Assembly: GCA_032051265.1 (NCBI GenBank)
Contig: DAMBYU010000008.1
Span: 115,738-179,737 of the forward strand
From: Dryocola sp032051265
Lineage (GTDB): Bacteria > Pseudomonadota > Gammaproteobacteria > Enterobacterales > Enterobacteriaceae
Reading direction: 5' to 3'
Length of the DNA stretch: 64,000 nucleotides
Shown piece after piece: positions 43,199-51,375 of this stretch (position 1 is its first letter; each line of letters opens with the position of its first letter). The notes below the pieces were generated by a model that did no database searches, had not been told where the DNA came from, and saw nothing but the letters and a program-made list of their open reading frames with translations. The position numbers were made by a program, and so were the translations under genes.

Positions 43199-43471
43199 AT
43201 GTCCACAGCAAGACTGACACAGCAAGACATGACGGAAAGTGAGCAACGCGAACTGAAAACGCTGCTCGACCGCGCACGTATCGCAGAAGGTCGCCCTCTG
43301 ACCAACTCAGAAACCAATCACGTCAAAAAAGAATATATCGATAAACTGATGGCGGAGCGTGAACTGGCAGCGAAAAAAGCCCGCCAGCTTAAAAAACAAA
43401 AAGCGTTAAAACCGGATACCTCAGCGACCTATTCCTGGTCGGCCAATACCCATATTCGCGGGAAGCGCTAA
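43199..43471 (+). CDS. yjbD: DUF3811 family protein YjbD
   Basis: A 90-residue, very basic, largely helical protein equal in length to E. coli YjbD (TQQDMTESEQRELKTLLDRARIAEGRPLTNSETNHVKKEYIDKLM, then a Lys/Ala-rich helix and the ending SWSANTHIRGKR). Its function is unknown. Its stop codon abuts that of convergent rluF with no base between. Confidence 0.88.
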   Translation: MSTARLTQQDMTESEQRELKTLLDRARIAEGRPLTNSETNHVKKEYIDKLMAERELAAKKARQLKKQKALKPDTSATYSWSANTHIRGKR

Positions 43472-44344
43472 CTAGCGCCCCTTCTTCTTGCGCCCGGGCT
43501 GGGCAAAGCGTTTGCGTGAAGCAAGCTCGGCCGGGGTTTTTGCCGTGCTCTTAGGACCGTTACTGACCGGTTTTTTCACGCCAGCAGGTTTGGCCTTCGG
43601 TTTTTTCGCAGGTTTCGCTTCGGACGACGAATTCTCAATTAGCTTAAACAGCTCGACCAGCTCATCGTCGGTTAAATCCCGCCATTCTCCCAGCGGCAGC
43701 CCTTTCATGCTGACGTTCATAATGCGGGTACGCTCAAGCTTTGTGACGTCATAACCGAAATGCTCGCACATACGGCGGATTTGGCGGTTAAGCCCCTGCA
43801 CCAGCGTAATGCGAAACACGAACGGCGCTTCTTTCTTCACTTTGCATTTTTTAGTCACGGTGCCAAGCATCGGCACGCCTGCGCCCATGCCGCGGATAAA
43901 CTCGTCCGTGACAGGTTTGTTAACCGTCACGATGTATTCTTTTTCGTGGTCGTTCCCGGCGCGCAGGATTTTGTTCACCAGATCGCCATGGTTAGTCAGA
44001 AAAATAAGCCCCTGCGAATCTTTATCCAGGCGACCAATCGGAAAGACGCGTTTGCTGTGATTCACAAAATCGACGATGTTATCTTTCTCGCCATCTTCAG
44101 TGGTGCTGACAATGCCCACCGGCTTGTTCAGCGCGATAAGCACCAAATCGTCTTCATCACGCGGCTCGATTAGCTGACCGTTGACCTTCACCACATCGCC
44201 GGAGTTAACCTGATCGCCAATGGTCGCTCGCTTGCCATTGATGAAAACATTGCCTTGTTCAATATAGCGATCCGCCTCACGGCGCGAGCAGATTCCGCTT
44301 TCACTGATGTATTTATTTAATCGGGTTGATGAGTCTGGCAGCAT
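43472..44344 (-). CDS. rluF: 23S rRNA pseudouridine(2604) synthase RluF
   Basis: RluF converts U2604 of 23S rRNA (and U35 of tRNA-Tyr) to pseudouridine. An S4-like RNA-binding domain (about 8-65, TRLNKYISESGICSRREADRYIEQGNVFING) is followed by the RsuA-type catalytic domain with the active-site Asp in GRLDKDSQGL. A Lys/Pro-rich C-terminal tail (about 245-290) follows. The length of 290 equals E. coli. Its start side now faces the sor operon; in E. coli it faces pepE. Confidence 0.95.
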   Translation of the reverse strand: MLPDSSTRLNKYISESGICSRREADRYIEQGNVFINGKRATIGDQVNSGDVVKVNGQLIEPRDEDDLVLIALNKPVGIVSTTEDGEKDNIVDFVNHSKRVFPIGRLDKDSQGLIFLTNHGDLVNKILRAGNDHEKEYIVTVNKPVTDEFIRGMGAGVPMLGTVTKKCKVKKEAPFVFRITLVQGLNRQIRRMCEHFGYDVTKLERTRIMNVSMKGLPLGEWRDLTDDELVELFKLIENSSSEAKPAKKPKAKPAGVKKPVSNGPKSTAKTPAELASRKRFAQPGRKKKGR

Positions 44345-44687
44345 AAATTCTCCTGTAAAAGCGAAATATACCTCAGCCTGCGGGCAATCAAAAATAATCG
44401 CGTACCCCCGCCCTGACGCTAAATGTGATCTGCTACGCCTTTCTACACAAAAGTGTCCCGGGCGATGTGTTGCAACTTTGCTTGTTGAAAATAAGCAAAA
44501 TCAACCGATTAGCTTAGCCGGCACAAACGTGCCATCTCCCGACCGCCACATAAGCAAATGTGCAAAATAAACCACCAGTCTGCACGGATGAAATGGGCGA
44601 AAATTGCTTTGTCGTCCGCGACTGATGGGGTTATATCAGATCAAGAGAGCAAGAATGTCATTTGCACAAATGTGCAGGAGCCCGAAG
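44345..44687 (+). promoter_or_regulatory. sor operon control region with repeated CAAAnGTG motifs
   Basis: These 343 bases carry four motifs of the form CAAAnGTG starting at 44448, 44524, 44555 and 44667. Three sit in short inverted repeats: ACACaaaaGTGT (44445-44456), GGCACaaacGTGCC (44520-44533) and TGCACAaaTGTGCA (44663-44676). The last two copies share CAAATGTGCA. The one at 44663 ends at the sorC ribosome site. They are good candidates for SorC operators giving both activation and autoregulation. The divergent rluF promoter must also lie here. Confidence 0.65.
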
Positions 44688-45641
44688 ATGGCGATCGAAA
44701 ACAGCGATGATATTCGCTTAATAGTCAAAGTTGCCCAGCTCTATTATGAGCAGGACATGACCCAGGCACAGATTGCTCGCGAGCTGGGTATTTACCGCAC
44801 CACCATCAGCCGCCTGCTGAAACGCAGCCGCGAGCAGGGTATTGTCACCATCGCCATCAACTATGACTACAACGAAAATCTGTGGCTGGAGCAGCAGCTG
44901 AAGCAAAAGTTCGGTCTCAAAGAAGCGGTTGTCGCCTCCTGCAACTCCCTGCAAGAAGAGGACCAGCTGAGCACTATCGGGCAACATGGCGCCCAATTGG
45001 TCGACCGCCTGCTTGAGCCGGGCGATATCATTGGCTTTTCCTGGGGGCGAGCGGTCCGGGCACTAGTCGAAACCTTGCCGCAGGCCAGCCAGTCGCGGCA
45101 GGTCATTTGCGTGCCGATTATCGGTGGCCCCTCCGGCAAACTGGAGAGCCGTTATCATGTGAACACGTTGACCTACGGGGCGGCTGCCAGACTCAAAGCC
45201 GAATCGCATCTGGCTGACTTTCCGGCGCTGCTGGAAAACACCCTGATCCGCAACGGCATCATGCAGTCTCAGCACTATCAGACCATTTCCTCCTACTGGG
45301 AAAATCTCGACGTCGCCCTGGTGGGGATCGGCTCACCGGCGATTCGTAATGGCGCCAATTGGCATGCGTTTTATGGTAGTGAAGAGAGCGATGATCTCAA
45401 TGCTCGCCATGTCGCTGGTGACATTTGCTCACGCTTTTATGATATCAACGGCAGCGCTGTGGAAACCAATATGAATGAAAAAACGCTCTCCATTGATATC
45501 GCCAGATTAAAACAGGCGCGTTATTCCGTAGGTATTGCCATTGGTGAAGAAAAATATACCGGTATTATTGGCGCATTACGCGGTGGTTATATTAATTGCC
45601 TGGTAACGAATCGAGAAACCGCAGAGCGATTACTGAAGTAA
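44688..45641 (+). CDS. sorC: Sorbose operon transcriptional regulator SorC
   Basis: SorC activates the sorbose operon when L-sorbose is present and represses it otherwise; it is the type member of the SorC/DeoR-like sugar-binding family. The ATG at 44688 follows CAGGAG and gives 317 residues. An N-terminal helix-turn-helix (about 15-50, YYEQDMTQAQIARELGIYRTTISRLLKRSREQGIV) is joined to a SIS-like sugar-phosphate-binding domain (FSWGRAVRALVETLPQ, VCVPIIGGPSGKLESRYHVN, GAIGEEKYTGIIGALRGGYINCLVT). It closely resembles Klebsiella SorC. It is the first gene of the operon, 66 bases before sorD. Confidence 0.93.
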   Translation: MAIENSDDIRLIVKVAQLYYEQDMTQAQIARELGIYRTTISRLLKRSREQGIVTIAINYDYNENLWLEQQLKQKFGLKEAVVASCNSLQEEDQLSTIGQHGAQLVDRLLEPGDIIGFSWGRAVRALVETLPQASQSRQVICVPIIGGPSGKLESRYHVNTLTYGAAARLKAESHLADFPALLENTLIRNGIMQSQHYQTISSYWENLDVALVGIGSPAIRNGANWHAFYGSEESDDLNARHVAGDICSRFYDINGSAVETNMNEKTLSIDIARLKQARYSVGIAIGEEKYTGIIGALRGGYINCLVTNRETAERLLK

Positions 45642-45707
45642 CAGCATTTTATATTTACGCAGCACGCGCTGCGCGGGATCCTTTTATCTAAAAATGAGAT
45701 AACTATT

Positions 45708-46511
45708 ATGCAAACGTGGCTAAATCTGCAAAACAAAATCATTATTGTGACCGGTGGTGCGTCGGGAATTGGTCTGGCAATTGTTGACGAATTATTAAAT
45801 CTCGGGGCCAATGTCCAGATGACCGATATTCACGGCGGCGACAAATATCAGAATAGCGAGCGGTACCGATTCTGGCCTACGGATATCTCCAGTGCCAGCG
45901 AGGTTAAGCAGACCGTAGAGCAAATTATTCAGCGCTACGGGCGAATTGATGGGCTGATAAATAATGCCGGGGTAAATTTTCCGCGTCTGCTGGTCGATGA
46001 GAAAGCCCCGGCGGGTCGCTACGAGTTAAATGAAGCCGCTTTCGAGAAAATGGTCAACATCAACCAGAAAGGGGTTTTCTTAATGTCGCAGGCGGTGGCG
46101 CGGCAGATGGTGAAGCAGCGCGAAGGCGTCATTGTTAACGTCTCATCGGAAAGCGGCCTGGAAGGTTCGGAAGGCCAGAGCTGCTATGCCGCGACCAAAG
46201 CGGCGCTGAATAGCTTTACCCGTTCCTGGTCAAAAGAGCTGGGGAAACATGGCATTCGCGTAGTGGGCGTTGCGCCAGGCATCCTCGAAAAAACCGGGCT
46301 GCGTACGCCAGAATATGAAGAGGCGCTGGCCTGGACCCGCAATATCACCGTCGAGCAGCTCCGCGCGGGATATAGCAAAAATGCCATTCCAATCGGTCGC
46401 TCCGGCCGTCTGAGCGAGGTAGCCGACTACGTCTGCTATCTACTGTCAGAGCGTGCCAGCTATATAACCGGAGTAACCACCAACATTGCCGGCGGTAAAA
46501 CCCGCGGTTAA
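45708..46511 (+). CDS. sorD: Sorbitol-6-phosphate 2-dehydrogenase SorD
   Basis: A 267-residue short-chain dehydrogenase that oxidises glucitol-6-phosphate, made from sorbose-1-phosphate by SorE, to fructose-6-phosphate with NAD. The cofactor motif is TGGASGIG (15-22), with NNAG (about 84-87), the catalytic Ser in NVSSESGLEG and the Tyr-Lys pair in YAATKAAL. It has the length of Klebsiella SorD. sorF follows after nine bases. Confidence 0.93.
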   Translation: MQTWLNLQNKIIIVTGGASGIGLAIVDELLNLGANVQMTDIHGGDKYQNSERYRFWPTDISSASEVKQTVEQIIQRYGRIDGLINNAGVNFPRLLVDEKAPAGRYELNEAAFEKMVNINQKGVFLMSQAVARQMVKQREGVIVNVSSESGLEGSEGQSCYAATKAALNSFTRSWSKELGKHGIRVVGVAPGILEKTGLRTPEYEEALAWTRNITVEQLRAGYSKNAIPIGRSGRLSEVADYVCYLLSERASYITGVTTNIAGGKTRG

Positions 46512-46520
46512 GGAGTCAAA

Positions 46521-46928
46521 ATGGTGAATGCTATTTTCTGTGCCCACGGTCAATTGGCCGGCGCCATGCTCGATTCGGTAAATATGGTGTATGGCGATGT
46601 CAGGGTCAGTGCCGTGGCGTTTGTGCCGGGAGAAAATGCCGGGGACATCGCCGCTAAGCTGGAAAAGTTAGTGAGTGCTCATAGCAATGAGGAATGGCTT
46701 ATTGCCGTGGATTTACAGTGCGGCAGCCCGTGGAATGCCGCCGCCGGACTGGCGATGAAAAACCCACTGCTTAAGGTCATCAGCGGCCTCTCTTTACCGC
46801 TGGCGCTGGAACTGGTGGACAACCAGGAGACCATGAGCGCAGAGGCCTTGTGCAACCATCTGACCACCATCGCCAGCCAGTGCTGCGTCGTCTGGCGGCA
46901 ACCGGAAACCATTGAGGAGGATTTCTGA
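46521..46928 (+). CDS. sorF: L-sorbose PTS EIIA component SorF
   Basis: A cytoplasmic EIIA domain of the mannose/sorbose PTS family, 135 residues. The phosphorylated His is H9 in FCAHGQLAGAM. It passes phosphate from HPr to SorB. Its stop codon overlaps the sorB start (TGATG), so translation is coupled. Confidence 0.93.
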   Translation: MVNAIFCAHGQLAGAMLDSVNMVYGDVRVSAVAFVPGENAGDIAAKLEKLVSAHSNEEWLIAVDLQCGSPWNAAAGLAMKNPLLKVISGLSLPLALELVDNQETMSAEALCNHLTTIASQCCVVWRQPETIEEDF

Positions 46929-47422
46929 TGAACATCACGCTCGCCCGTATTGATGACCGTCTGATCCACGGTCAGGTCACCACCGTCTGGTCAAAAGTGG
47001 CTAACGCCCAGCGCATTATTATCTGCAACGATGAGGTCTATAACGATGAAGTGCGGCGGACTTTACTTCGCCAGGCCGCCCCGCCGGGGATGAAAGTCAA
47101 TGTTGTTAATCTCGAAAAAGCAGTTGCCGTTTATCACAACCCGCAATACCAAAATGAGACCGTTTTTTATTTATTTACTAACCCTCATGATGCCTTAACG
47201 ATGGTCCGTCAGGGCGTGAACATTGCCGTGTTAAATATTGGCGGGATGGCCTGGCGACCGGGTAAGAAACAATTAACCAAGGCGGTATCATTAGATGACG
47301 CGGATATTCATGCGTTTCGCGAACTGGATAAATCAGGAGTGAAGCTGGATTTACGCGTCGTCGCATCAGATCCATCGATAAATATTCTTGATAAAATAGC
47401 AGAACAATCCATTACAGAATAA
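46928..47422 (+). CDS. sorB: L-sorbose PTS EIIB component SorB
   Basis: A cytoplasmic EIIB domain, 164 residues. The phosphorylated His is H14 in the family signature ARIDDRLIHGQVTTVW. It phosphorylates L-sorbose at C1 during transport through SorA/SorM. A gap of 91 bases follows before sorA. Confidence 0.94.
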   Translation: MNITLARIDDRLIHGQVTTVWSKVANAQRIIICNDEVYNDEVRRTLLRQAAPPGMKVNVVNLEKAVAVYHNPQYQNETVFYLFTNPHDALTMVRQGVNIAVLNIGGMAWRPGKKQLTKAVSLDDADIHAFRELDKSGVKLDLRVVASDPSINILDKIAEQSITE

Positions 47423-47513
47423 AAAGCAGCGCCTGTATTAATCTGAGCGCCTGAACGACGCCGTATTAATGCCGTAACAGGCAGGGATTCCTATACCCTC
47501 AAGGTGACATATT

Positions 47514-48311
47514 ATGGAAATAAGTACCCTACAAATTATCGCCATATTTATATTTTCCTGTATTGCCGGGATGGGCAGCGTGCTGGATGAATTTCAGACC
47601 CACCGTCCATTAATTGCTTGTACCGTTATTGGGTTAATCCTCGGTGATTTAAAAACCGGGATTATGCTCGGCGGCACCCTGGAGCTGATTGCGCTCGGCT
47701 GGATGAACGTCGGTGCCGCGCAATCGCCAGATTCGGCGCTGGCGAGCATTATTTCAGCCATTCTGGTGATTGTCGGCCAGCAAAGCATTGCCACCGGTAT
47801 TGCCATCGCGCTGCCGGTCGCGGCGGCAGGCCAGGTGTTAACCGTCTTCGCCCGCACCATCACCGTGGTCTTTCAACACGCGGCAGATAAGGCCGCGGAA
47901 GAGGCACATTTCCGCACGATCGACATGCTGCACATCTCGGCGCTGGGCGTCCAGGCGCTACGCGTCGCCATTCCGGCACTGGTGGTCTCGCTGTTTGTCA
48001 GCGCCGAAATGGTTAGCAACATGCTGAACACCATCCCGGAATTTGTCACCCGCGGCCTGCAAATCGCCGGAGGGTTCATTGTGGTGGTGGGTTACGCCAT
48101 GGTCCTGCGCATGATGGGCGTGAAATATCTGATGCCCTTCTTTTTCCTCGGTTTTCTGGCGGGAGGCTACCTCGATTTAAGCCTGCTGGCCTTCGGCGGC
48201 GTGGGCGTCATCATCGCGCTGATCTACATCCAGCTGAACCCGCAATGGCGCAAGGCTGAGCCCCAACCGGCCACCACCACTTCCACCGCCCTTGACCAAC
48301 TTGACGACTGA
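47514..48311 (+). CDS. sorA: L-sorbose PTS EIIC component SorA
   Basis: The EIIC membrane channel of the mannose/sorbose-family PTS, 265 residues with several membrane helices. Family blocks are FIFSCIAGMGSVLDEFQTHRPLIACTVIGLILGDLKTGIMLGGTLELIALGWMNVGAAQSPD and PALVVSLFVSAEMV. Its stop codon overlaps a possible sorM start (TGATG). Confidence 0.93.
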   Translation: MEISTLQIIAIFIFSCIAGMGSVLDEFQTHRPLIACTVIGLILGDLKTGIMLGGTLELIALGWMNVGAAQSPDSALASIISAILVIVGQQSIATGIAIALPVAAAGQVLTVFARTITVVFQHAADKAAEEAHFRTIDMLHISALGVQALRVAIPALVVSLFVSAEMVSNMLNTIPEFVTRGLQIAGGFIVVVGYAMVLRMMGVKYLMPFFFLGFLAGGYLDLSLLAFGGVGVIIALIYIQLNPQWRKAEPQPATTTSTALDQLDD

Positions 48312-48322
48312 TGGAGCCCATT

Positions 48323-49147
48323 ATGGAACCGAAAAAACTCACTCAAGGCGACCTGGTTAGCATCTTTCTGCGATCCAACCTGCAGCAGGCCTCTTTCAAC
48401 TTCGAACGCATCCACGGCCTCGGGTTTTGCTACGACATGATCCCGGCGATCAAACGACTCTATCCGCTGAAAGAGGATCAGGTGGCGGCGCTCAAACGCC
48501 ACCTGGTGTTCTTCAATACCACGCCCGCTGTCTGCGGCCCGGTGCTGGGCGTGACGGCGGCAATGGAAGAAGCGCGCGCCAACGGCGCAGCCATCGACGA
48601 TGGGACAATTAACGGCATTAAAGTTGGGCTGATGGGGCCGCTGGCGGGGGTCGGAGATCCACTAGTCTGGGGCACCTTACGCCCGATCACCGCGGCCCTC
48701 GGCGCTTCGCTGGCGCTCTCCGGCAATGTCATGGGACCACTGCTGTTCTTCTTTATTTTCAATGCAGTACGTCTGGCAATGAAATGGTATGGCCTGCAGC
48801 TCGGCTTTCGCAAAGGGGTCAATATTGTCAGCGATATGGGCAGCAACCTGCTGCAAAAACTAACCGAAGGCGCCTCAATTCTGGGCCTGTTCGTGATGGG
48901 CGTGCTGGTCACGAAGTGGACCACCATCAACGTGCCGTTGGTGGTGTCGCAAACGCCGGGCGCCGATGGCACCACCGTCACCATGACCGTACAGAACATC
49001 CTCGATCAGCTCTGCCCTGGCCTGCTGGCCTTGGGTTTGACGCTGCTAATGGTGCGCCTGCTGAACAAAAAAGTTAACCCGGTCTGGCTGATCTTCGCCC
49101 TGTTCGGGTTAGGGATTATCGGTAACGCGCTGGGCTTCTTGTCCTGA
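48323..49147 (+). CDS. sorM: L-sorbose PTS EIID component SorM
   Basis: The EIID membrane partner of SorA, 274 residues from the ATG at 48323 (MEPKKLTQGDLVSIFLRSNLQQASFNFERIHGLGF). That ATG has a GGAG site six bases ahead and gives the length I remember for Klebsiella SorM; an in-frame ATG at 48311 overlaps the sorA stop and is the alternative. The EIID signature LMGPLAGVGDPLVWGTLRPI and the C-terminal membrane segment are present. A hairpin separates it from sorE. Confidence 0.92.
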   Translation: MEPKKLTQGDLVSIFLRSNLQQASFNFERIHGLGFCYDMIPAIKRLYPLKEDQVAALKRHLVFFNTTPAVCGPVLGVTAAMEEARANGAAIDDGTINGIKVGLMGPLAGVGDPLVWGTLRPITAALGASLALSGNVMGPLLFFFIFNAVRLAMKWYGLQLGFRKGVNIVSDMGSNLLQKLTEGASILGLFVMGVLVTKWTTINVPLVVSQTPGADGTTVTMTVQNILDQLCPGLLALGLTLLMVRLLNKKVNPVWLIFALFGLGIIGNALGFLS

Positions 49148-49154
49148 TTATTCA

Positions 49155-49173
49155 GCCCCGGCGCAGCCGGGGC
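49155..49173 (+). other. Hairpin between sorM and sorE
   Basis: A perfect 8-bp GC stem (GCCCCGGC with GCCGGGGC) and a 3-nt loop, eight bases past the sorM stop and not followed by a T run. It likely protects the PTS part of the message or trims sorE expression. Confidence 0.65.
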
Positions 49174-49221
49174 GACTTCAACAAGCTAACCCCGACAGAT
49201 AAAGGGGATGAGGTGGTAAAC

Positions 49222-50451
49222 ATGAAAACAACAGCTTTACGTCTTTACGGTAAACGCGACCTGCGCCTGGAAACCTTCGAGCTACCGGCAATGCAGGATG
49301 ATGAGATCCTCGCCCGCGTGGTGACCGATAGCCTGTGCCTCTCTTCGTGGAAAGAGGCCAACCAGGGTGAAAACCATAAGAAAGTGCCGGACGATGTGGC
49401 GGTCAATCCGATCATCATCGGCCATGAATTCTGCGGCGAAATCCTCGCGGTCGGTAAAAAATGGCAGCATAAATTTCATGCCGGACAGCGCTACGTCATC
49501 CAGGCTAACCTGCAACTGCCGGATCGCCCCGATTGCCCTGGCTACTCTTTCCCGTGGATCGGCGGCGAAGCCACCCAAGTGGTGATCCCCAATGAGGTCA
49601 TGGAGCAAGACTGTCTGCTCTGCTGGGAAGGCGAAACCTGGTTTGAGGGGTCGCTGGTTGAACCGCTCTCCTGCGTCATTGGCGCATTCAATGCCAACTA
49701 TCACTTGCAGGAAGGTACCTACAACCACACCATGGGCATCCGGCCGCAGGGCCGCACGCTGATCCTCGGCGGAACCGGCCCCATGGGGCTGCTGGCTATT
49801 GACTACGCGCTGCATGGGCCGATCAACCCCTCCCTACTGGTGGTGACCGATACCAACAAACCGAAGCTGAGCTATGCCCGCCAGCATTATCCGTCAGAAC
49901 CGCAGACGCTCATTCACTACCTGGACGGGCACGATGCCGGATGCGAGAGGCTGATGGCGCTGAGCGGCGGCCACGGGTTTGACGATATTTTCGTCTTCGT
50001 ACCGAAAGAGGAGTTGATTACCATGGCCTCTTCGCTGCTGGCCCCCGACGGTTGTCTGAACTTCTTTGCCGGCCCGCAGGATAAGCAGTTCAGCGCCCCG
50101 ATAAACTTTTACGATGTCCACTACGCCTTTACCCATTACGTGGGCACCTCCGGCGGCAATACCGATGATATGCGCGCCGCCGTGGCGCTGATGCAGGCGA
50201 AAAAAGTCCAGGCAGCGAAAGTCGTCACCCATATCCTTGGGCTCAATGCGGCAGGTGAAACGACCCTCGATTTACCGGCGGTCGGCGGCGGTAAAAAACT
50301 AGTGTATACCGGAAAATCTCTGCCTCTGACGCCCCTTGGCAAGATTGCCGACCCGGAACTGGCGGCGATCGTGGAGCGCTATCATGGGATCTGGTCCGCG
50401 GAGGCGGAGCGCTATCTGCTGGCCCATGCCCCAGACATTGCCCATGATTAA
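49222..50451 (+). CDS. sorE: L-sorbose 1-phosphate reductase SorE
   Basis: SorE reduces L-sorbose-1-phosphate to D-glucitol-6-phosphate with NAD(P)H. It is a zinc-type medium-chain dehydrogenase of 409 residues. The catalytic zinc Cys-His-Glu appear in DSLCLSSWKE, IGHEFCGE and the later VEPLSCVIG. The nucleotide-binding motif is LGGTGPMGLLAIDYAL. The ATG at 49222 has a GAGG site; a GTG three codons earlier is less likely. The last codons overlap the start of the following shikimate-dehydrogenase-like gene. Confidence 0.92.
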   Translation: MKTTALRLYGKRDLRLETFELPAMQDDEILARVVTDSLCLSSWKEANQGENHKKVPDDVAVNPIIIGHEFCGEILAVGKKWQHKFHAGQRYVIQANLQLPDRPDCPGYSFPWIGGEATQVVIPNEVMEQDCLLCWEGETWFEGSLVEPLSCVIGAFNANYHLQEGTYNHTMGIRPQGRTLILGGTGPMGLLAIDYALHGPINPSLLVVTDTNKPKLSYARQHYPSEPQTLIHYLDGHDAGCERLMALSGGHGFDDIFVFVPKEELITMASSLLAPDGCLNFFAGPQDKQFSAPINFYDVHYAFTHYVGTSGGNTDDMRAAVALMQAKKVQAAKVVTHILGLNAAGETTLDLPAVGGGKKLVYTGKSLPLTPLGKIADPELAAIVERYHGIWSAEAERYLLAHAPDIAHD

Positions 50452-50956
50452 TCGCGAAACGCAGCTTTGTATGTCGCTGGCCAGCCGCCCGGGTAACTTC
50501 GGCACCCGCTTTCACAACTATCTGTATGAGAAACTGGGGCTGAATTGTATCTACAAAGCCTTTATCACACAGGACATTGCCGCCGTGGTAAGAGGCTTTC
50601 GGGCGTTAGGCATTCGCTGTTGTGCGGTATCTATGCCGTTTAAAGAGAGCTGCATGCCCTTTCTTGACGCCATTGATCCTTCAGCCCGGATGATTGACTC
50701 GGTCAATCCTATCGTCAACGACGACGGCAGGCTGACCGGCCTCAACACCGACTATATCGCGGTGAAGAGCCTGATCGACAGCCACCGGCTGGATAGCGCC
50801 GCCAAAGTGATGATCCAGGGCAGCGGCGGTATGGGTAAAGCGGTTATCGCCGCCTTTCGTGGCGCCGGCTTCCGCGATGTGGTTATCACCGCCCACAATC
50901 GTGACAACGGCCTGGCGCTGGTCACTGAAGCCGCGGCGTTTGCTCGTGCGGAATAA
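50444..50956 (+). pseudogene. Shikimate dehydrogenase-like gene with an apparent internal in-frame deletion
   Basis: The frame from the ATG at 50444 (MINRETQLCMSLASRPGNFG), overlapping the sorE stop, encodes 170 residues of the SDH-L/AroE-like family, whose members usually have about 270. The substrate-binding N-domain (CCAVSMPFKESCMPFL with the catalytic Lys, GLNTDYIA with the catalytic Asp) and the start of the NADP-binding fold (GSGGMGKAV) are intact. After HNRDNGLAL the sequence jumps to TEAAAFARAE, which resembles the extreme C-terminal helix of full-length relatives. About 100 residues of the cofactor domain seem to be missing without a frame change. Activity is unlikely. Confidence 0.75.
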
Positions 50957-51012
50957 ACCGATGCGCCAGGGAAGGCGCCTTGCCATTTTACCCAGCCTGA
51001 AGGCCTGACATT

Positions 51013-51126
51013 ATGTTAGCCGCAGCCCCTCACTCTTCACCTTCCCTACGCGATGAGATACGTTCGCTACCGCCGCAGCCTTGCAACAGCATGAGCCATA
51101 TCAGCAAGCGCGCAAGCAAGCGATGA
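51013..51126 (+). other. Unassigned 37-codon open frame
   Basis: A short frame (MLAAAPHSSPSLRDEIRSLP...) between the truncated SDH-like gene and the pepE remnant. There is no ribosome site and I do not recognise it. It may be chance or a scrap of another decayed gene. Confidence 0.2.
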
Positions 51127-51168
51127 TAGATCCGCAACCGACTCTGTAACCTGGCTAATGGAGAAAAG

Positions 51169-51318
51169 ATGGAACTGCTGTTATTGAGTAACTCATTGCT
51201 GCCTGGCAAAACATGGCTGGAACATGCGCTACCGGAAGGGCACCAGGGCGAAACCCGGGAGCAGCGTATTTCGGGCCGGTGAGGAAGCAGTGCCCTCAAG
51301 GCCGGTCACCGTTTTTAA
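51169..51318 (+). pseudogene. pepE: Remnant of peptidase E (pepE)
   Basis: E. coli pepE (229 residues, alpha-aspartyl dipeptidase) lies between rluF and yjbB. Here the same place holds a scrap: the start MELLLLSNSLLPGKTWLEHA is fused directly after LP to EGHQGETREQRI, a stretch from near residue 160 of PepE. A second jump leads to AGEEAV and LKAGHRF, the C-terminal end. A TGA (51280-51282) interrupts the frame of the start, and one base is missing at about 51292-51300. The nucleophile Ser and most of the enzyme are gone. The ribosome site (GGAGAAAAG) survives. Confidence 0.88.
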
Positions 51319-51362
51319 AAAGGGGGCGGGTTCCCGACTGGCGGCGTCAGCGCCGCAATCGG
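51312..51362 (-). terminator. Terminator after yjbB
   Basis: On the minus strand a long interrupted stem (CCCGA..GGCGGCG with CGCCGCC..TCGGG around a short loop) is followed, after AACCCGCCCCC, by five T residues. It starts 14 bases past the yjbB stop and overlaps the tail of the pepE remnant. Confidence 0.55.
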
Positions 51363-51375
51363 GGCACCAGGCGCC

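Noticed and set aside
44688..50956. sor operon as a possible new system
   Set aside because: Gene order and sequences match the known sorCDFBAME L-sorbose PTS, already described near metH and iclR in enterobacteria.
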